From: Mugil cephalus
Taxonomy: Eukaryota; Chordata; Actinopteri; Mugiliformes; Mugilidae
Length of the DNA: 64,000 nucleotides
Direction of reading: 5' to 3'
Assembly: GCF_022458985.1 (NCBI RefSeq)
Contig: NC_061786.1
Coordinates: 6,352,001 to 6,416,000 of the forward strand
Part shown: positions 62,228 through 64,000 of the stretch, one piece after another
Layout of the letters: every line of letters begins with the position of its first letter
Numbering within the stretch: the first letter of the stretch is position 1
Translations under genes and position numbers: made by a program
The notes under the pieces: model-generated
The model's input: only the letters and a program-made list of their open reading frames with translations
Databases searched by the model: none
What the model was told of the DNA's origin: nothing

Positions 62228-63997
62228 GAAAAGGTATTGAACGCGTTTACTGATATTTATTAAATACTTTGTTCAAAAGCTTCGAGGTTCTGTGGGTCTC
62301 TTGTATGAACTCTGATTTTTAGTTCTCTCCATGGATTTTCAACTGGATTCAAGTCAGGTGATTGTCTGGGACATTCTAGCAGCTTTATTTTCTTTCTCTG
62401 AAACCAGTTGAGAGTTTCCTTGGCTCTGTGTTTGGGGTCATTGTCTTGCTGAAATGTCCACCCTTGTTTCATCTTCATCATTCTGGTGGACGGCAGCAGA
62501 TTTTCCTCAAGAATGTCTCAGTACATTTTTCCATTCATCCTCCCCTTCAATTATATGAGGTTTTCCAGTGCCATATGCAGAAAAACAGCCCAACACCATG
62601 ATGTTCCCACCTCCAAACTTCACTGTCGGTGTGGTGTTTTTGGGGTGATGTGCAGTGCATTTTGTCCTCCAAACATGGTGTGTGTTATGGCATCCAAAGA
62701 GTTCAGCTTTGCTCTCATGTGATCAGACTATGTTCTCCTAGTATTTTACAGGCTTGTCTAAATGTTGTGCAGCAAACAAGCTTCAACATGCTTTTTCTTC
62801 AGAAATGGAGTCTTGCGTGGTGAGGGTGCATACAGGCCATGGTTGTTGAGTGCATTGCTTATTGTTTTCTTTGAAACCTGTTAATTCCAGGTCTTTCTGA
62901 AGCTCTCCACCGGCGGGCCTTAGCTCCTGGACAACTCTTCTGATAATTCTTTTCACTCCTCTGTCAGAAATCTTACGAGGAGCAGCTGGTCATGGCTGGT
63001 TTATGGTCGAACGATGTTCTTTCCACTTCCAGATTATGGGCCCAACAGTGCTCACTGGAACATTCAGAAGTTTAGAAATCCTTCTGTAACCAATGCCATC
63101 AGAATATTTTTTTCAACAATAAGGTTGCAAAGGTCTTGAGAGAGTTCTTTGCTTTTACCCGTCATGAGATGTTCCATGTGTGACACCTTGGTAATGACAC
63201 ACCTTTTAATCGGCCATCAGTTTGGGCTGATATACATTTGCACTGACAAGGGGCAGGATGGCTTTCTGATCACTGACAGATTTCAGCTGGTGTCTTGGCT
63301 TTCCATGCCTTTTTTCCACCTCCCTTTCTGCGTGTGTTGAATACTTTTTCCCTCTGTTATTTTACATTATTACACATAACTTAATTTCTGAACTTATTTG
63401 TTTTGGTTGCTTTCTATGGAATACTTGGGTTGTTACCTACACCTGGTGAAAATTTCATGTCAATAGCACCTTTAGAAATATGACAAACTGTGATGTGTTT
63501 AGCACTTATTTTACCCGCTGTATATTGAATGCTGAACTGAAATTTATAAGCAAAATTCTGTCGATGTGGTTCCAAGGTCTGGTTTTGTGCCAGAATTAGT
63601 TTTTGTTATATTTTTGTGACATATCTAATATCATTCGATATCATAATATCAGCAGAAGAGTAATATTTTTGTTTTATCAATTCATATTCACTAAATTTGC
63701 TACATTTCTATTAAAGGATTTCACCATGAATGGTCTACCTATTGCTGTGAACGCATTCCTTAGCTCACTCAGTGACAGCGTTCCTGTTTGTGAAACATCG
63801 GTGCGGAAGAAAACATCCTGGTGAAAGAAGAAAACGGCAACACTGGTGAAGAAAATCTTTATCTTAATTAAAATCTATACTGAGGTGAATGGATGTGAAT
63901 ATTTAAGGCTGGGCCTGATTCCATTTACCTTGTAAGTGACAACCTTGTCCCACAGACGGACAAATTCCTTCACGTTCAGTTTGCCTGTGATTGATGT
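61108..63997 (-). CDS. Classical calpain large subunit, gene D (C-terminal part only)
   Basis: Last five exons on the minus strand: 63997-63929, 63817-63739, 61545-61429, 61298-61246 and 61134-61108. They encode the end of the penta-EF-hand domain (EF loops from [11 protein letters not shown] onward and [12 protein letters not shown]), the long helix exon [38 protein letters not shown] and the tail WMYISMYT. Exon lengths 69, 79, 117, 53 and 27 equal those of A, B and C. The protease core lies beyond the right edge. The third exon is closest to calpain C. An inserted Tc1 element separates exons 63739-63817 and 61429-61545. The frame is intact throughout what is visible. Confidence 0.9.
62075..63478 (-). 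mobile_element. Tc1-like transposon, 1.4 kb, long inverted repeats, dead transposase
   Basis: TA at 62073-62074 and 63479-63480. Left terminus ttctaaaggtgctattgaca; the right end read inverted is nearly the same, with similarity over about 120 bases to taagttatgtgtaataatgt. Inside, on the minus strand, the transposase C-terminus is readable at 62481-62260: [20 protein letters not shown] and [15 protein letters not shown] (DDE-type motifs). Upstream transposase parts ([17 protein letters not shown]) carry stops and frameshifts. A long poly-A follows the left repeat. In an intron of calpain D. Confidence 0.88.
62194..62223. repeat. Poly-A tract
   Basis: About 30 A at the inner edge of the left inverted repeat of the Tc1 element. 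Confidence 0.9.
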
Positions 63998-64000
63998 CTT

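Overview
This window reads as nuclear DNA of a ray-finned (teleost) fish. Every gene is split by GT-AG introns, intergenic DNA is A+T-rich, and the mobile DNA is the usual fish mixture: Tc1/mariner elements with TA target duplications, 3' ends of L2/Rex-like LINEs, MITEs, and a dispersed element with a GAGAT tail. I saw no prokaryotic, CRISPR, rRNA or tRNA genes.

Left part (1-19,254, + strand): one very large mesothelin-family gene whose 5' end lies outside the window. From 3,845 I can assemble 39 exons (about 1,800 codons), and all but one join in phase. The N-terminal half is built from five tandem four-exon modules. The C-terminal half aligns by eye with the MPF/mesothelin precursor and ends in a Ser/Thr/Asn-rich stalk and a GPI-anchor-type tail. 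Positions 102-1,901 nearly duplicate 3,854-5,691, introns included. The upstream copy differs almost only by missing bases, many in homopolymers, which suggests unpolished sequence or a false duplication.

Right part (21,143-64,000): four classical calpain large-subunit genes, here called A to D. B (31,939 to 21,143, - strand) and A (43,064 to 35,027, - strand) are tandem. C (46,924 to 57,392, + strand) is divergent from A. D (- strand) converges on C and runs off the right edge, leaving only its last five exons. A, B and C assemble into uninterrupted frames of 698, 700 and 688 residues with Cys, His and Asn at the calpain triad positions, a C2-like domain III and a penta-EF-hand domain. C has lost the intron between exons 4 and 5 and eight residues of domain III. 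B has a degraded third EF-hand loop. TATA-like boxes precede the noncoding first exons of A, B and C.

Mobile DNA sits in introns and between genes: a 767-bp MITE between A and C, Tc1 remnants in introns of A, C and D, an 80-bp MITE in B, and a Tc1 element split by a LINE fragment in the C-D gap. The genes likely act separately: a GPI-anchored surface glycoprotein, and Ca2+-dependent cytosolic cysteine proteases that arose by local duplication. Family calls rest on motif and exon-phase matching by eye; no database search was run.
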